64,000 nucleotides of DNA from Terasakiella brassicae. Its GTDB lineage: Bacteria; Pseudomonadota; Alphaproteobacteria; Rhodospirillales; Terasakiellaceae. Below the pieces are notes generated by a model that searched no databases, was not told the DNA's origin, and worked only from the letters and a program-made list of their open reading frames with translations. This document shows positions 1-9,115 of this stretch, one piece after another. The stretch lies in contig NZ_BMHV01000006.1 of NCBI RefSeq assembly GCF_014641495.1, positions 62,001-126,000 on the forward strand, read 5' to 3'. The position numbers were made by a program, and so were the translations under genes. Numbering within the stretch: position 1 is the first letter of the stretch; each line of letters opens with the position of its first letter.

Positions 1-102
1 CGGGATCCATTTAAAATCAAAGGGTTAATGTTTAAAATCCGCGAAGACTGGATCCCCGATCAGGGTCGAGGATGACAAGACAGGGCTTTGTTAATAACCT
101 GA
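1..102 (-). repeat. MITE-like palindromic element, copy 1 (cut by window edge)
   Basis: Read on the minus strand from 102 to 1, this matches the left two thirds of the elements at 10103-10268 and 59382-59549. It has an end like TCAGGTTATTAACAAAGCCC, then a GTCATCC...GGGGATCC arm, a variable centre, and TTGATTTTAAATGGATCCCG, where the window ends. It lies just downstream of parB and abuts a hairpin. The missing part is outside the window. Confidence 0.75.
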
Positions 103-124
103 GAGGCTCATTTTTTTGAGCCTC
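103..124 (-). terminator. Hairpin downstream of parB
   Basis: An 8-bp perfect stem (GAGGCTCA / TGAGCCTC) with a six-base T loop lies 28 bp past the parB stop. On the parB strand there is no strong U tract after the stem, so termination efficiency is uncertain. It touches the end of repeat copy 1. Confidence 0.5.
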
Positions 125-151
125 TTAATGTTTTGTTAATATTTAAAGTCA

Positions 152-1165
152 TCAAAGTTTGTTTAATTCTTCTTCAACTTCAAACGGGCTCACCGGATCA
201 AGTTCTTCTGATTGATCTTGGCCTGTTTTTCCATGCTGACCATGACTTAAACGGTGAAGAAGATCATCCAGTTGTTCTAATGAGCTGTAATGTAACGTCA
301 GCGCCCCGCCTTTTTGGCTCGCCTTAATATCAACTTTAACGCCTAAAAGATCTGTTAAATCACGTTCCAAAGCAATCGTATCGGTATCTTTTTCTTTTTT
401 CGCTTTGGGACGAGACTGGACACCCGCTGTTTTAACCAGACTTTCGGTTTGGCGAACATTCAGTCCCTTTTTAATCACCTGCTTGGCAATTTCTGCTGGT
501 TGTTCGCAGTTCAACAAGGCCCGCGCATGACCCGTGGATAACAAACCATCTTCAAGGAAAGATTTTACCTCACTCGGCAAGGCCAACAGACGCATCATAT
601 TGGCAACATGGGAACGGCTTTTCCCCAAGGCTTTGGATAATGCTTCCTGTGTATGGCTAAATTCCGCCATTAAACGGTTATACCCTTCGGCTTCTTCCAA
701 CGGGGATAAATCCTGGCGTTGCAGGTTTTCCACCAAGGCAATTTCAGCCGCATCACGATCATCCATTTCTTTAATAATGACCGGAACTTCGTGCAATTGC
801 GCGCGTTGTGCAGCCTGCCAGCGGCGTTCCCCGGCAATAATTTCATATTCGCCGGGACGTTCTGGATGAGGGCGCACCAAAATCGGCTGTAAAATCCCTT
901 TTTCTTTAATAGAAGAAGCCAAGCCTTCAATCGCATCTTCTTCAAAATGTGTACGCGGCTGATATTTACCGGGGATCAGCTTGCTAATGGCGATTGTTTT
1001 TTGATTGCCACTGGAAAACGGCACCACATCGCCACCGCTGCGGCCCGAAGCCGTTGTATTTTCCTCTGACGACAAGGTTTGATCTTCAACAACGCTGGCG
1101 GTTTCTTCACCCAAAAGGGCAGAAAGCCCCCGACCAAGACTGCGGCGTTTCGTTTCTTTTGCCAT
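152..1165 (-). CDS. parB: Chromosome partitioning protein ParB
   Basis: A 337-residue ParB/Spo0J-family CTPase and parS-binding protein that loads onto centromere sites and, with ParA, segregates the origin. Visible parts are the N-terminal GRGLSALLGEE segment (ParA-interacting region in the family), the CTP-binding motif GERRW near residue 113, the ENLQRQDLSPLEEAEGY box near residue 146, and a helix-turn-helix around residues 170-195. The frame extends 25 codons upstream to 1240. I chose the ATG at 1165 because ParB proteins start with this MAKE-type N-terminus and the longer start would overlap parA by 73 bp. It is 2 bp downstream of parA and cotranscribed with it; perfect parS sites lie 1.3-3.5 kb upstream. 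Confidence 0.96.
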   Translation of the reverse strand: MAKETKRRSLGRGLSALLGEETASVVEDQTLSSEENTTASGRSGGDVVPFSSGNQKTIAISKLIPGKYQPRTHFEEDAIEGLASSIKEKGILQPILVRPHPERPGEYEIIAGERRWQAAQRAQLHEVPVIIKEMDDRDAAEIALVENLQRQDLSPLEEAEGYNRLMAEFSHTQEALSKALGKSRSHVANMMRLLALPSEVKSFLEDGLLSTGHARALLNCEQPAEIAKQVIKKGLNVRQTESLVKTAGVQSRPKAKKEKDTDTIALERDLTDLLGVKVDIKASQKGGALTLHYSSLEQLDDLLHRLSHGQHGKTGQDQSEELDPVSPFEVEEELNKL

Positions 1166-1167
1166 TT

Positions 1168-1956
1168 TTATGCTGCGCTCCTGTTTTCGCGTTTTAAGAC
1201 TTCGCTGGCGAGATGCAGGTAAGCTTTCGATCCCGCGCAATTATGATCATATAAAAGAACCGGTTTTCCATGACTGGGGGCCTCTGAAACCCGCACATTT
1301 CTGGGAATAACCGTCTCATAGACCTTTTCCCCAAAAAATTCACGCACATCACTGGCGACCATATCGCTCAAATTATTGCGCTTATCGAACATGGTCAAAA
1401 CAATGCCCTGAATTTCAAGTTTCTGATTGAAGTTTTTGCGGACCCGTTCAATGGTTTTCACAAGGGCCGAAATCCCTTCCAAAGCAAAAAACTCGCATTG
1501 CAAGGGCACCATCACCGCATCGGAAGCCACAAGCGCATTGATCGTCAACATACCCAAAGCCGGAGGACAATCAATTAATACAAAATCGTAGCCGCTGATA
1601 CCTTCTATAGATTCTTTCAAGCAAAACTGCGGACGATCCAATTCGGGAATTTCAATCTCGGCGGCGGCCAGATCGGACCCACTGGGCACAATCGACAAAT
1701 TGGGGATTTTACAATCCTGAACAGCCGCATCCAGCGAAATATCGCCCATCAAAACATGATAGGCATTCCGGCTGCGTTGGTCATGATCAACCCCCAATCC
1801 CGTACTGGCATTGCCTTGTGGATCAAGATCCAGAACGAGTGTGCGCTTACCAACAGCAGCCAAAGCCGTTGCCAGATTAATCGTTGTCGTGGTTTTACCT
1901 ACCCCACCCTTTTGGTTGGCGACGGCAATAATACGCGGTGTAATTGATTGCGTCAT
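1168..1956 (-). CDS. parA: Chromosome partitioning ATPase ParA
   Basis: A 262-residue ParA/Soj-type ATPase. It has the deviant Walker A motif KGGVGKTTT near residue 15, the Walker B-like stretch VLIDCPP, and a CEFFALEG segment typical of chromosomal ParA. It acts with ParB-parS complexes to move the duplicated origin region. Its start overlaps the rsmG stop by 4 bp (ATGA) and parB follows 2 bp after its stop, so rsmG-parA-parB is translationally coupled. This is the usual alphaproteobacterial origin-proximal arrangement. Confidence 0.97.
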   Translation of the reverse strand: MTQSITPRIIAVANQKGGVGKTTTTINLATALAAVGKRTLVLDLDPQGNASTGLGVDHDQRSRNAYHVLMGDISLDAAVQDCKIPNLSIVPSGSDLAAAEIEIPELDRPQFCLKESIEGISGYDFVLIDCPPALGMLTINALVASDAVMVPLQCEFFALEGISALVKTIERVRKNFNQKLEIQGIVLTMFDKRNNLSDMVASDVREFFGEKVYETVIPRNVRVSEAPSHGKPVLLYDHNCAGSKAYLHLASEVLKRENRSAA

Positions 1957-2570
1957 TTAGGTGTCATCCTTTCGATGATGAGTATCTGCCCTTCCGGGTC
2001 TGATAAACTTTGTTCAGTATCGCAGTCAAAATCCCATACTTTGCGGGCGTCTTTTATTTCTTCTTCAGCCTTGCGGCCCTTCAGGAAAATGCAACGTCCA
2101 TCCGGTTTTCGCAACTGTGCAGAAAAAGACAAGAGTTTCTCAAGATTCGCCAAAGCCCGAGATGTCACGACATCGGCAAAACCGCTTTCCTTTAAATCGT
2201 CGATTCGGCAATTATGAATGGTAACGTGGGTTTCCGTCACCCGTGCGGCTTCGCGGACAAAAGCCATCTTACGGGCATCGGAGTCAACCAGATGAACATC
2301 TTCCACCCCCATAATTGCCAAAACCAAACCGGGGAAACCTGCCCCGCATCCGATATCGACCAGCGTTTTACAATTTTCAGGCAGATAGGGATAGACTTGC
2401 GCAGAATCCAAAAGATGACGGGTCCATAAATCATCCAATGTTGAATTACTGACCAGATTGATTTTAGCCTGCCATTTGACCAATAGGTCCCCATAAGCTT
2501 GGAGACGATCCAATGTTTCACGTGAAACATCGAGTGCATTCCATTGATCTTGTTGTGCCTGAAATCCCAT
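1953..2570 (-). CDS. rsmG: 16S rRNA (guanine527-N7)-methyltransferase RsmG
   Basis: A 205-residue SAM-dependent methyltransferase (GidB) that makes m7G527 in 16S rRNA. The SAM-binding glycine-rich motif DIGCGAGFPG lies near residue 72, and the length is typical of the family. It sits between mnmG (104 bp upstream) and parA (4-bp overlap). A perfect 16-bp parS site is embedded in its 5' coding part, encoding the VSRET segment near residue 15, so this stretch carries both protein-coding and centromere information. Confidence 0.96.
   Translation of the reverse strand: MGFQAQQDQWNALDVSRETLDRLQAYGDLLVKWQAKINLVSNSTLDDLWTRHLLDSAQVYPYLPENCKTLVDIGCGAGFPGLVLAIMGVEDVHLVDSDARKMAFVREAARVTETHVTIHNCRIDDLKESGFADVVTSRALANLEKLLSFSAQLRKPDGRCIFLKGRKAEEEIKDARKVWDFDCDTEQSLSDPEGQILIIERMTPK
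2514..2529. promoter_or_regulatory. parS: parS centromere site inside rsmG
   Basis: TGTTTCACGTGAAACA is a perfect 16-bp palindrome identical to the widely conserved parS consensus bound by ParB. It lies within the first 20 codons of rsmG, 0.6 kb from the parA start. Confidence 0.9.
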
Positions 2571-2641
2571 TTTACCCCTGCAAATGTCGTTCTATCGACA
2601 AATCTACCCTAATTTCTAAAACAAGTCTTGTTAATTATCCC

Positions 2642-2657
2642 TGTTTCACGTGAAACA
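2642..2657. promoter_or_regulatory. parS: parS centromere site between mnmG and rsmG
   Basis: A second perfect TGTTTCACGTGAAACA palindrome in the 104-bp gap between mnmG and rsmG, 128 bp from the intragenic copy. Confidence 0.92.
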
Positions 2658-2674
2658 AATGCAACAAATTAACT

Positions 2675-4546
2675 CTAAGCGACTCTGTTCGATTTATTGC
2701 GCTTAACATATCCCAGCAAAGCGGTTAAAGCCGCCGGTGTAATGCCTGAAATTCGCGCGGCAGCCCCAAGCGTTGAGGGTTTATGTTCCGCCAGTTTTGA
2801 GCGCACTTCCGTTGACATTCCTTCGATCGCCATATAATCCAAATCTGCTGGCAGTTCCAAAGATTCATCCCGGCGAAAGGCCCGAATATCAGATTCTTGA
2901 CGTTCCAGATATCCCGCATAGCGGCCTTCAATTTCAACCTGTTCGGCCACCGCGCCGGTGATATCACCCAATTGCGGCCAAATCCCTTTTAGACGATCCA
3001 GCGTGACATCCCGATAAGCCAACAGGGCCATCGCACTACGATGTTGACCATCCATGTTGACCTTAATACCGTATTCTGCCAATTCCTGCGGTGTGGCATT
3101 AATTTCCATCATGCGGGCTTTTGCTTCTAAAATTGCTTTTTCTTTGGCGTCAAAGACCCCTGCCCGTTCTGCACCCACACAGCCGATCTCTATCCCGCGA
3201 CGGGTTAAGCGTTGATCGGCATTATCGGCACGCAAAATCAAACGATATTCTGCCCGTGAGGTAAACATGCGGTAAGGTTCGTTCGTTCCCTTGGTCACCA
3301 AATCGTCTGCCAACACACCGATATAAGCGGTGGCTCGATCAAAAATAAACGGATCCTCGTTACCTGATGCTTTTAGCGCGGCATTGACCCCGGCCATTAA
3401 ACCTTGGGCGGCAGCTTCTTCATAGCCGGTCGTGCCATTAATCTGGCCGGCAAAATACAAATGGCTGACCTTGCGGGTTTCAAAGGTTTCGCGCAATTCA
3501 CGCGGATCCACAAAATCATATTCAATGGCATAAGCGGGCTTTAATGCCTCGACCTTTTCCAAACCGAGAATAGATCGCATAAAGGCCATTTGAATATCGC
3601 GTGGTAAAGACGTTGAAATCCCATTGGGATAAACACTGTCCGTATCCAATCCTTCCGGTTCCAGAAAAATTTGGTGGCTGGTCTTTTCCGCAAAACGCAC
3701 GACTTTATCTTCAATCGATGGACAATAACGTGGCCCGCGCCCTTGAATTTGCCCGGAATAAACCGGTGCCTGATCCATATTAGATCGAATAATTTCGTGG
3801 GTTTCTTCCGTTGTACGCGTGATATAGCACGGAATTTGCGGCGTGGTAATTTCATCATTCAAAAAGGAAAACGGCTGCGGCGGTGTATCGCCATCTTGTC
3901 GTTGCAAAACATCCCAATCGATTGTTTTGCCATCCAGACGCGCGGGTGTCCCGGTTTTTAAACGACCAAGATTAAATTTCAAACGTGATAAGGTTTCTGC
4001 CAAACCGATAGACGGTTCATCCCCCATGCGCCCTGCCGGCCATGTTTCTTTACCAATGTGGATAAGCCCATGCAGGAAGGTGCCTGTGGTTAAAATCACC
4101 GCCCCGGCCCGCAAAGTTTCGCCATTACCCAACACCACACCGTTGACACGTTGATCATCATTTTCCAGTGTCAAATCTTCGGCGGTGCCTTCCATCAGTT
4201 CCAGATTATCCTGTGTGGATAACAACGCCTGAACAGCTTGTTTATAAAGCTTGCGATCAGCTTGTGCACGCGGTCCGCGCACGGCTGGACCCTTGGATTG
4301 ATTGAGCATGCGAAACTGGATACCGCCCTGATCAATCGCGCGGCCCATAATACCGTCAAGCGCATCAACTTCGCGCACGAGGTGACCTTTCGCCAATCCA
4401 CCAATCGCCGGATTGCACGACATTTCACCAATTGCGTCTAATCTTTGTGTGAGAAGAAGGGTCTTGGCCCCCATTCGCGCGCTTGCTGCTGCGGCTTCGC
4501 AACCGGCATGCCCGCCGCCAATCACTATCACGTCATATGTTTTCAT
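2675..4546 (-). CDS. mnmG: tRNA uridine-5-carboxymethylaminomethyl modification enzyme MnmG
   Basis: A 623-residue FAD-dependent protein (GidA) that works with MnmE to install the cmnm5 group on U34 of tRNAs. The N-terminal dinucleotide-binding motif [12 protein letters not shown] begins near residue 7. SCNPAIGG and RLKTGTPAR, hallmarks of the family, are also visible, and the length is normal. The frame is open upstream to 4582, but the ATG at 4546 places the Rossmann motif at the usual position. mnmE lies upstream across a 174-bp gap holding a parS site, and rsmG downstream. Confidence 0.97.
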   Translation of the reverse strand: MKTYDVIVIGGGHAGCEAAAASARMGAKTLLLTQRLDAIGEMSCNPAIGGLAKGHLVREVDALDGIMGRAIDQGGIQFRMLNQSKGPAVRGPRAQADRKLYKQAVQALLSTQDNLELMEGTAEDLTLENDDQRVNGVVLGNGETLRAGAVILTTGTFLHGLIHIGKETWPAGRMGDEPSIGLAETLSRLKFNLGRLKTGTPARLDGKTIDWDVLQRQDGDTPPQPFSFLNDEITTPQIPCYITRTTEETHEIIRSNMDQAPVYSGQIQGRGPRYCPSIEDKVVRFAEKTSHQIFLEPEGLDTDSVYPNGISTSLPRDIQMAFMRSILGLEKVEALKPAYAIEYDFVDPRELRETFETRKVSHLYFAGQINGTTGYEEAAAQGLMAGVNAALKASGNEDPFIFDRATAYIGVLADDLVTKGTNEPYRMFTSRAEYRLILRADNADQRLTRRGIEIGCVGAERAGVFDAKEKAILEAKARMMEINATPQELAEYGIKVNMDGQHRSAMALLAYRDVTLDRLKGIWPQLGDITGAVAEQVEIEGRYAGYLERQESDIRAFRRDESLELPADLDYMAIEGMSTEVRSKLAEHKPSTLGAAARISGITPAALTALLGYVKRNKSNRVA

Positions 4547-4702
4547 AAGGCGCAATGTATGTATCACACCCGGTGAAGTCAATTTGGAAAATAGACTTAT
4601 TTAAAGCCTATGGATAAAACAGTGGAAAACACCGTTCATAACCTGCGCGTAAAGCCAGATTTGATGTTTTCATTCATCTTATTTTACGAAATGCAGGGTT
4701 TG

Positions 4703-4718
4703 TGTTTCACGTGAAACA
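4703..4718. promoter_or_regulatory. parS: parS centromere site between mnmE and mnmG
   Basis: A third perfect TGTTTCACGTGAAACA, starting 2 bp beyond the mnmE stop in the mnmE-mnmG gap. Confidence 0.92.
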
Positions 4719-4720
4719 CT

Positions 4721-6052
4721 TTATTTCCCGATACAGAAGTCACTAAAGACGACATCAAGCACATCTTCCACATCGATTCGCCCAGTGATGCGCCCTAACG
4801 CACGTGTCGCCATGCGCAAATCTTCAGCCGCCAGTTCCGGCAGATCAATCTCGGCAAAACGAACAAGGGCTTCAACACAATCTTCCAAGGCTTCGCGATG
4901 TCGCGCGCGTGTCAAGGCCGGTGCGCCTGTCATCATACAACGCGTCGCCACTTCTTCTTCCAAACGTTTGAAAAAGTCAACCAGTCCCTCTTTTGATTTA
5001 GCTGACATATATATCGGTTTCTGCCCACCTATATCAGCAACATCGGGTTTTGCCTGATCCATTTTATTAAGAACAACCAGACTGTCATCATCAATCAGAT
5101 CCAAAGTCTTTTGATCGAGATTAGGCCAGTCTGCCGCATCAAACATCACCACTTTCAAATCAGATGATTGTGCCCGATCCTGCGCACGGCGCACGCCTTC
5201 CATTTCGATCACATCTTCACTATGGCGCAATCCGGCAGTATCGGAGACAACGACTGGATAGCCCCCGATATCCAGATGACTTTCAATAATGTCCCGTGTT
5301 GTCCCGGCGATATCAGACACAATGGCGACTTCGCGTTTTGCCAATTGGTTTAATAAACTGGATTTTCCTGCATTCGGTGGCCCGACAATCGCCAGACGTA
5401 CACCATCACGCAGAAGCTCCCCACGATGACCGTCTTTTAAATGATCTTCGATTTCATGCTGTAAGTTTGCTACCTTGGCCCGCGCACCGGCTTCGACTTC
5501 TTCAGGTAAATCTTCATCGGGGAAGTCAATCACAGCTTCAAAATGCGCAAGGATATGTAAAATACGATCCGCCCAGTCATTATATAAAGTGCCCAACGCC
5601 CCTTCCATCTGACGCAAGGCCTGCTTGGCCTGCGCGCGCGTTTCAGCATGGATCAAATCTGCAAGACCTTCTGCCGCCGTTAAATCCATCTTGTCATTTT
5701 CAAAGGCCCGACGGGTAAATTCTCCCGGTTCCGCCAAACGCAGACCGTCCATTTGGGCAAGACTATCCAGTAATGCCTGCACAACCGCCCGCCCGCCGTG
5801 GATTTGAAATTCAACAACCTCTTCACCGGTAAAGCTATGAGGGGCAGGAAAATAAAGGGCCAATCCGTCATCAATCGGATCGCCCTCAACAGGATCAATC
5901 AATTGCACGCGATGCGCATAACGTGCCTTAAAATCTGATTTACCGGACAATCGGCATAAGACAGAAAAGGCCTGCGGTCCCGACAGGCGGACAACCGCAA
6001 CACCGCAACGCCCGGCGCCACTGGCCAGTGCATAAATTGTTTGATCGTTCAT
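4721..6052 (-). CDS. mnmE: tRNA modification GTPase MnmE
   Basis: A 443-residue GTPase (TrmE) and partner of MnmG. It has the N-terminal tetrahydrofolate-binding domain, a helical domain, and an inserted G domain with GPPNAGKSS (P-loop, near residue 225), DTAGLR and NKMD motifs. It ends in the C-terminal CIGK sequence whose cysteine is required in the family. The start MNDQTIYALASG is canonical. A DUF6489 gene lies 8 bp upstream, probably cotranscribed, and a parS site lies just past the stop. Confidence 0.97.
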   Translation of the reverse strand: MNDQTIYALASGAGRCGVAVVRLSGPQAFSVLCRLSGKSDFKARYAHRVQLIDPVEGDPIDDGLALYFPAPHSFTGEEVVEFQIHGGRAVVQALLDSLAQMDGLRLAEPGEFTRRAFENDKMDLTAAEGLADLIHAETRAQAKQALRQMEGALGTLYNDWADRILHILAHFEAVIDFPDEDLPEEVEAGARAKVANLQHEIEDHLKDGHRGELLRDGVRLAIVGPPNAGKSSLLNQLAKREVAIVSDIAGTTRDIIESHLDIGGYPVVVSDTAGLRHSEDVIEMEGVRRAQDRAQSSDLKVVMFDAADWPNLDQKTLDLIDDDSLVVLNKMDQAKPDVADIGGQKPIYMSAKSKEGLVDFFKRLEEEVATRCMMTGAPALTRARHREALEDCVEALVRFAEIDLPELAAEDLRMATRALGRITGRIDVEDVLDVVFSDFCIGK

Positions 6053-6060
6053 TTTTTTCT

Positions 6061-6315
6061 TTATTCTTTAGAAGAGCCGCCGATTGGGCCATTGTTAAAT
6101 TGTGCCCAAAACATTTTCTGCAATTGCTCCATATTGGAGATCCCGGCCGGAAGCCAGGTTTTAAACAATGTTTCAGGGTCCATGGCATTAAGATTGGATT
6201 TCATCCGCTCTTCAACTTCTTTCATCATCATTTCCTGCATGGGCTTCACATCCGGCAATCCCATAAAGGTACGGGCCTCTTCAGGCGTGCAATCAATATT
6301 TATCGTAATTTTCAT
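6061..6315 (-). CDS. Small DUF6489-like protein
   Basis: An 84-residue soluble protein that I match by memory to the alphaproteobacterial DUF6489 family, which begins with a KI.I(D/E)CTPEEAR-type sequence and a GLPDV segment; its function is unknown. The remainder is amphipathic and methionine-rich, with no signal peptide or membrane segment. Two adjacent ATGs exist at 6318 and 6315. I prefer 6315 because the GGAAG upstream is then better spaced. It ends 8 bp before mnmE and probably leads that operon. Confidence 0.75.
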   Translation of the reverse strand: MKITINIDCTPEEARTFMGLPDVKPMQEMMMKEVEERMKSNLNAMDPETLFKTWLPAGISNMEQLQKMFWAQFNNGPIGGSSKE

Positions 6316-6466
6316 CATATTCTTCCAACATTCAGCTGAGGGCCATCTCTGTCTAATGTGACAATCTTTTGCGTGCAGGTCTATCCCTCATAGAAAAAAG
6401 GGTTGTACTTTTTTTCGAAACACGAAAAGCTGGAAACAACCAGCAAAGAAAACGAAAGTGCGGATT

Positions 6467-8509
6467 ATGTCCCAAAACCAGCTTGGACAATCGACCAGCC
6501 CCTATCTTTTGCAACATGCAGACAATCCCGTCCATTGGAAAATATGGAACGATGGCGTCTTTGCACAAGCAAAATCCGAAGATAAACCCATTCTGTTGTC
6601 AGTTGGATATGCTGCCTGCCACTGGTGTCATGTCATGGCCCATGAATCGTTTGAAGATATAGAAACCGCCCAATTGATGAATGAGTTATTCATTAATATC
6701 AAGGTGGACCGTGAAGAACATCCCGATGTGGACCATATTTATCAACGTGCGCTAAGCGTTCTCGGTCAACCCGGTGGCTGGCCTTTGACCATGTTTTTAA
6801 CACCAAGCGGACAGCCTTTCTGGGGGGGAACATATTTTCCGAAGACAGCCCTTTATGGTCGTCCGTCTTTTAAAGACGTTTTAAAAACCATCGCCGATAT
6901 TTATCACAGTAAAAAAGAGGATGTCAGCCAGAACGTCACGGCCATTGCCGATGCCTTGGAAGATATGAGCAAACCACGCGGCAATGGCGGGCTTCATCTA
7001 AAAGCCATGTGCGATACTCTTCCTTTTATCCAGCGAAATCTTGATCCTGTTCATGGCGGATTACAGGGCGCCCCGAAATTTCCACAACCGGTTTTGCTTG
7101 ATTTTTTATGGCGTACAAACTGGATAAAGAAAAACCCGCAAATTGATCACCTTCTCTGCCTCAGTCTGGAAAAAATGTGTCTGGGCGGAATTTATGATCA
7201 TTTAGGCGGCGGTTTTGCCCGATATTCGACCGATGAAGAATGGCTGGCGCCGCATTTTGAAAAAATGCTTTATGACAATGCCCAACTTGTTTCCCTACTC
7301 ACAATGGTTTGGCGCAAACATCAAAACCCCTTATTCAAGCGCAGCGTCTTTGAAACCATCGACTGGATTTTCAATGAAATGCGCGTGGAAACCGACAACG
7401 GTTTTGCCCTTGCCAGTGCCTATGACGCCGATAGCGAAGGTGTCGAAGGCAAGTTCTATGTCTGGAACGAAGATGAAATTGATCGGCTTTTAGAAAACGA
7501 CTCTCCCCTCTTTAAAACAGCCTATGACGTTAGCTCACAGGGAAATTGGGAAGGCCACAATATCTTGCGCCGCGTAACTCCGTTTGAAAACCCGGCTCAA
7601 GAAGACAAATTAGATAAACTGCGTCAAACCCTGTATCAGGAGCGTAAAAAACGCATATGGCCCGCACGTGATGATAAAGTCCTATGCGACTGGAACGCGA
7701 TGATGATTAAGGCCTTGTCTGAAGCCGCCCTCGTTTTTGATCAACCTGACTGGATCAAACAAGCACAAGACCTTTATGCCACCTTGAAAAAGACCATGAT
7801 CAAAGAGGGTATCCTTTATCATAGCTGGTTTAAAGGCCGTCATTCGACCACGGCTTATCTGGAAGATTACGCCAATCTTTGTCTGGCCGCCCTCGCCTTA
7901 TATGAAGCCACAGGACACACCTCATATTACCAAGACTGTCTAAAATGGTCTGATCATTTAGAAGATCATTTTTGGGATGTTGAAAATCACGGATATCATT
8001 TTGCCGATAAACAAACGGTCGAAGGCTTAAACGTGCGGCCCAAACCAATCAACGATAGTGCGACCCCTTCGGGTAATGGATTAATGGCTCATGTTTTGTG
8101 TGATCTTTATCATTTGAGTGGCAATCCCAAGTATCAGGAACGCTTCAATCAATTGATGCAATTGTTTGGCAATGACGATCCCAATCAAATATTTGCCGCC
8201 CCCGGACTATGCAGCGCCCTTATTCGGTTTGAAGCAATGGAAACCATCGTTGTTGTTGGAAAAACCGGAACAAATGATATCAATTCATTGATAAATAAGG
8301 CTTATTTATATCCTTCTCCCACTCGAAAAGTTCTACTAGGAGATGGTCAAAATCAGCAAAATACCCCTGAAATTCTACAAGGCAAGGTTCTGTATAACCA
8401 AAAGGCAACTGCCTATGTCTGTCAGAATGCAACCTGTTCCCCGCCCTTAACCGAACCTTCTATGTTGGAAGCACATTTGAATGATCTTACAAAACAAAGT
8501 CCCCTCTAA
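6467..8509 (+). CDS. Thioredoxin-domain protein, YyaL/SPATA20-like (DUF255)
   Basis: A 680-residue protein of the YyaL/spermatogenesis-associated protein 20 family. An N-terminal thioredoxin-fold domain (about residues 4-165) carries the conserved CHWCHVMAHESFED motif. A long alpha/alpha-barrel part follows, resembling N-acylglucosamine epimerase and cellobiose 2-epimerase folds. The cellular substrate is not established for the family. A GTG three codons upstream (6458) is an alternative start; the ATG at 6467 gives the family-typical short leader before SPYLLQHADNPV. It is divergent from the DUF6489 gene across about 150 bp, which must contain both promoters. No signal peptide is seen, so it is likely cytoplasmic. 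Confidence 0.9.
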   Translation: MSQNQLGQSTSPYLLQHADNPVHWKIWNDGVFAQAKSEDKPILLSVGYAACHWCHVMAHESFEDIETAQLMNELFINIKVDREEHPDVDHIYQRALSVLGQPGGWPLTMFLTPSGQPFWGGTYFPKTALYGRPSFKDVLKTIADIYHSKKEDVSQNVTAIADALEDMSKPRGNGGLHLKAMCDTLPFIQRNLDPVHGGLQGAPKFPQPVLLDFLWRTNWIKKNPQIDHLLCLSLEKMCLGGIYDHLGGGFARYSTDEEWLAPHFEKMLYDNAQLVSLLTMVWRKHQNPLFKRSVFETIDWIFNEMRVETDNGFALASAYDADSEGVEGKFYVWNEDEIDRLLENDSPLFKTAYDVSSQGNWEGHNILRRVTPFENPAQEDKLDKLRQTLYQERKKRIWPARDDKVLCDWNAMMIKALSEAALVFDQPDWIKQAQDLYATLKKTMIKEGILYHSWFKGRHSTTAYLEDYANLCLAALALYEATGHTSYYQDCLKWSDHLEDHFWDVENHGYHFADKQTVEGLNVRPKPINDSATPSGNGLMAHVLCDLYHLSGNPKYQERFNQLMQLFGNDDPNQIFAAPGLCSALIRFEAMETIVVVGKTGTNDINSLINKAYLYPSPTRKVLLGDGQNQQNTPEILQGKVLYNQKATAYVCQNATCSPPLTEPSMLEAHLNDLTKQSPL

Positions 8510-8551
8510 TAAGCTTCATGGGTCATATATAATATAAGGTGAAAACTCCAT

Positions 8552-8596
8552 ATGCAGTTTGACAGCGTGGATTATTTTCGTAAACGTTATGTTTAA
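8552..8596 (+). CDS. Possible 14-residue leader ORF
   Basis: ATG to TAA encodes MQFDSVDYFRKRYV in the gap before ogt. An AAGGTG stretch about nine bases upstream could serve as a ribosome-binding site. I do not recognise the peptide. It could be chance, a gene remnant, or a short upstream ORF affecting ogt translation. Confidence 0.2.
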   Translation: MQFDSVDYFRKRYV

Positions 8597-8622
8597 GCCA
8601 CAAACAAGAAAGAAAAAACCTT

Positions 8623-9093
8623 ATGGATATCCTGTGCAGCTCCCTTATGACCCCGGTTGGTACCCTTTCCCTTTTTGAAGAGGATGGAAAAATTGTGGTC
8701 GTTGAATGGGGACAAGCCCCTGCCGGTGTGGAAACGCCTTTGCTGAAAGAAGCAAAGGCACAATTATCTGCCTATTTCAGCGCAAAACTGACAAAATTTG
8801 ACCTTCCCCTTGATCCAATGGGAACAGAACATCAGAAAAAAGTCTGGGACCAGATGCAACAAATCCCCTTTGGCGAGACCTGGACCTATGGCGATATTGC
8901 CAAAAACATTCATTCTGCAGCCCAAGCTGTCGGGGGCGCATGCGGAAAAAACCCTATTCCCATCCTTATCCCCTGTCATCGTGTGCTTGGGGCTGGTGGA
9001 AAAATGACAGGATATTCCGGCGGTGATGGGATTGAGACCAAAGAACAGCTCTTGCGTATGGAAAAAGCCGTCTTAAGTACATTAAACAAATAA
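8623..9093 (+). CDS. ogt: Methylated-DNA--[protein]-cysteine S-methyltransferase
   Basis: A 156-residue suicide DNA-repair protein that takes the alkyl group from O6-alkylguanine. The active-site motif PCHRV with the acceptor cysteine lies near residue 117, preceded by the helix-turn-helix region (FGETWTYGDIA). It lacks an Ada-type N-terminal zinc domain, so it corresponds to Ogt. It follows the YyaL-like gene by 113 bp and precedes the quinone oxidoreductase gene by 22 bp, and may be cotranscribed with the latter. Confidence 0.93.
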   Translation: MDILCSSLMTPVGTLSLFEEDGKIVVVEWGQAPAGVETPLLKEAKAQLSAYFSAKLTKFDLPLDPMGTEHQKKVWDQMQQIPFGETWTYGDIAKNIHSAAQAVGGACGKNPIPILIPCHRVLGAGGKMTGYSGGDGIETKEQLLRMEKAVLSTLNK

Positions 9094-9115
9094 AACACAC
9101 AGGAAGGACCGATAA

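Noticed and set aside
2725-4431. Several open frames opposite or out of frame within mnmG
   Set aside because: They are shadows of a gene with strong family motifs and have no separate homology or ribosome-binding site.
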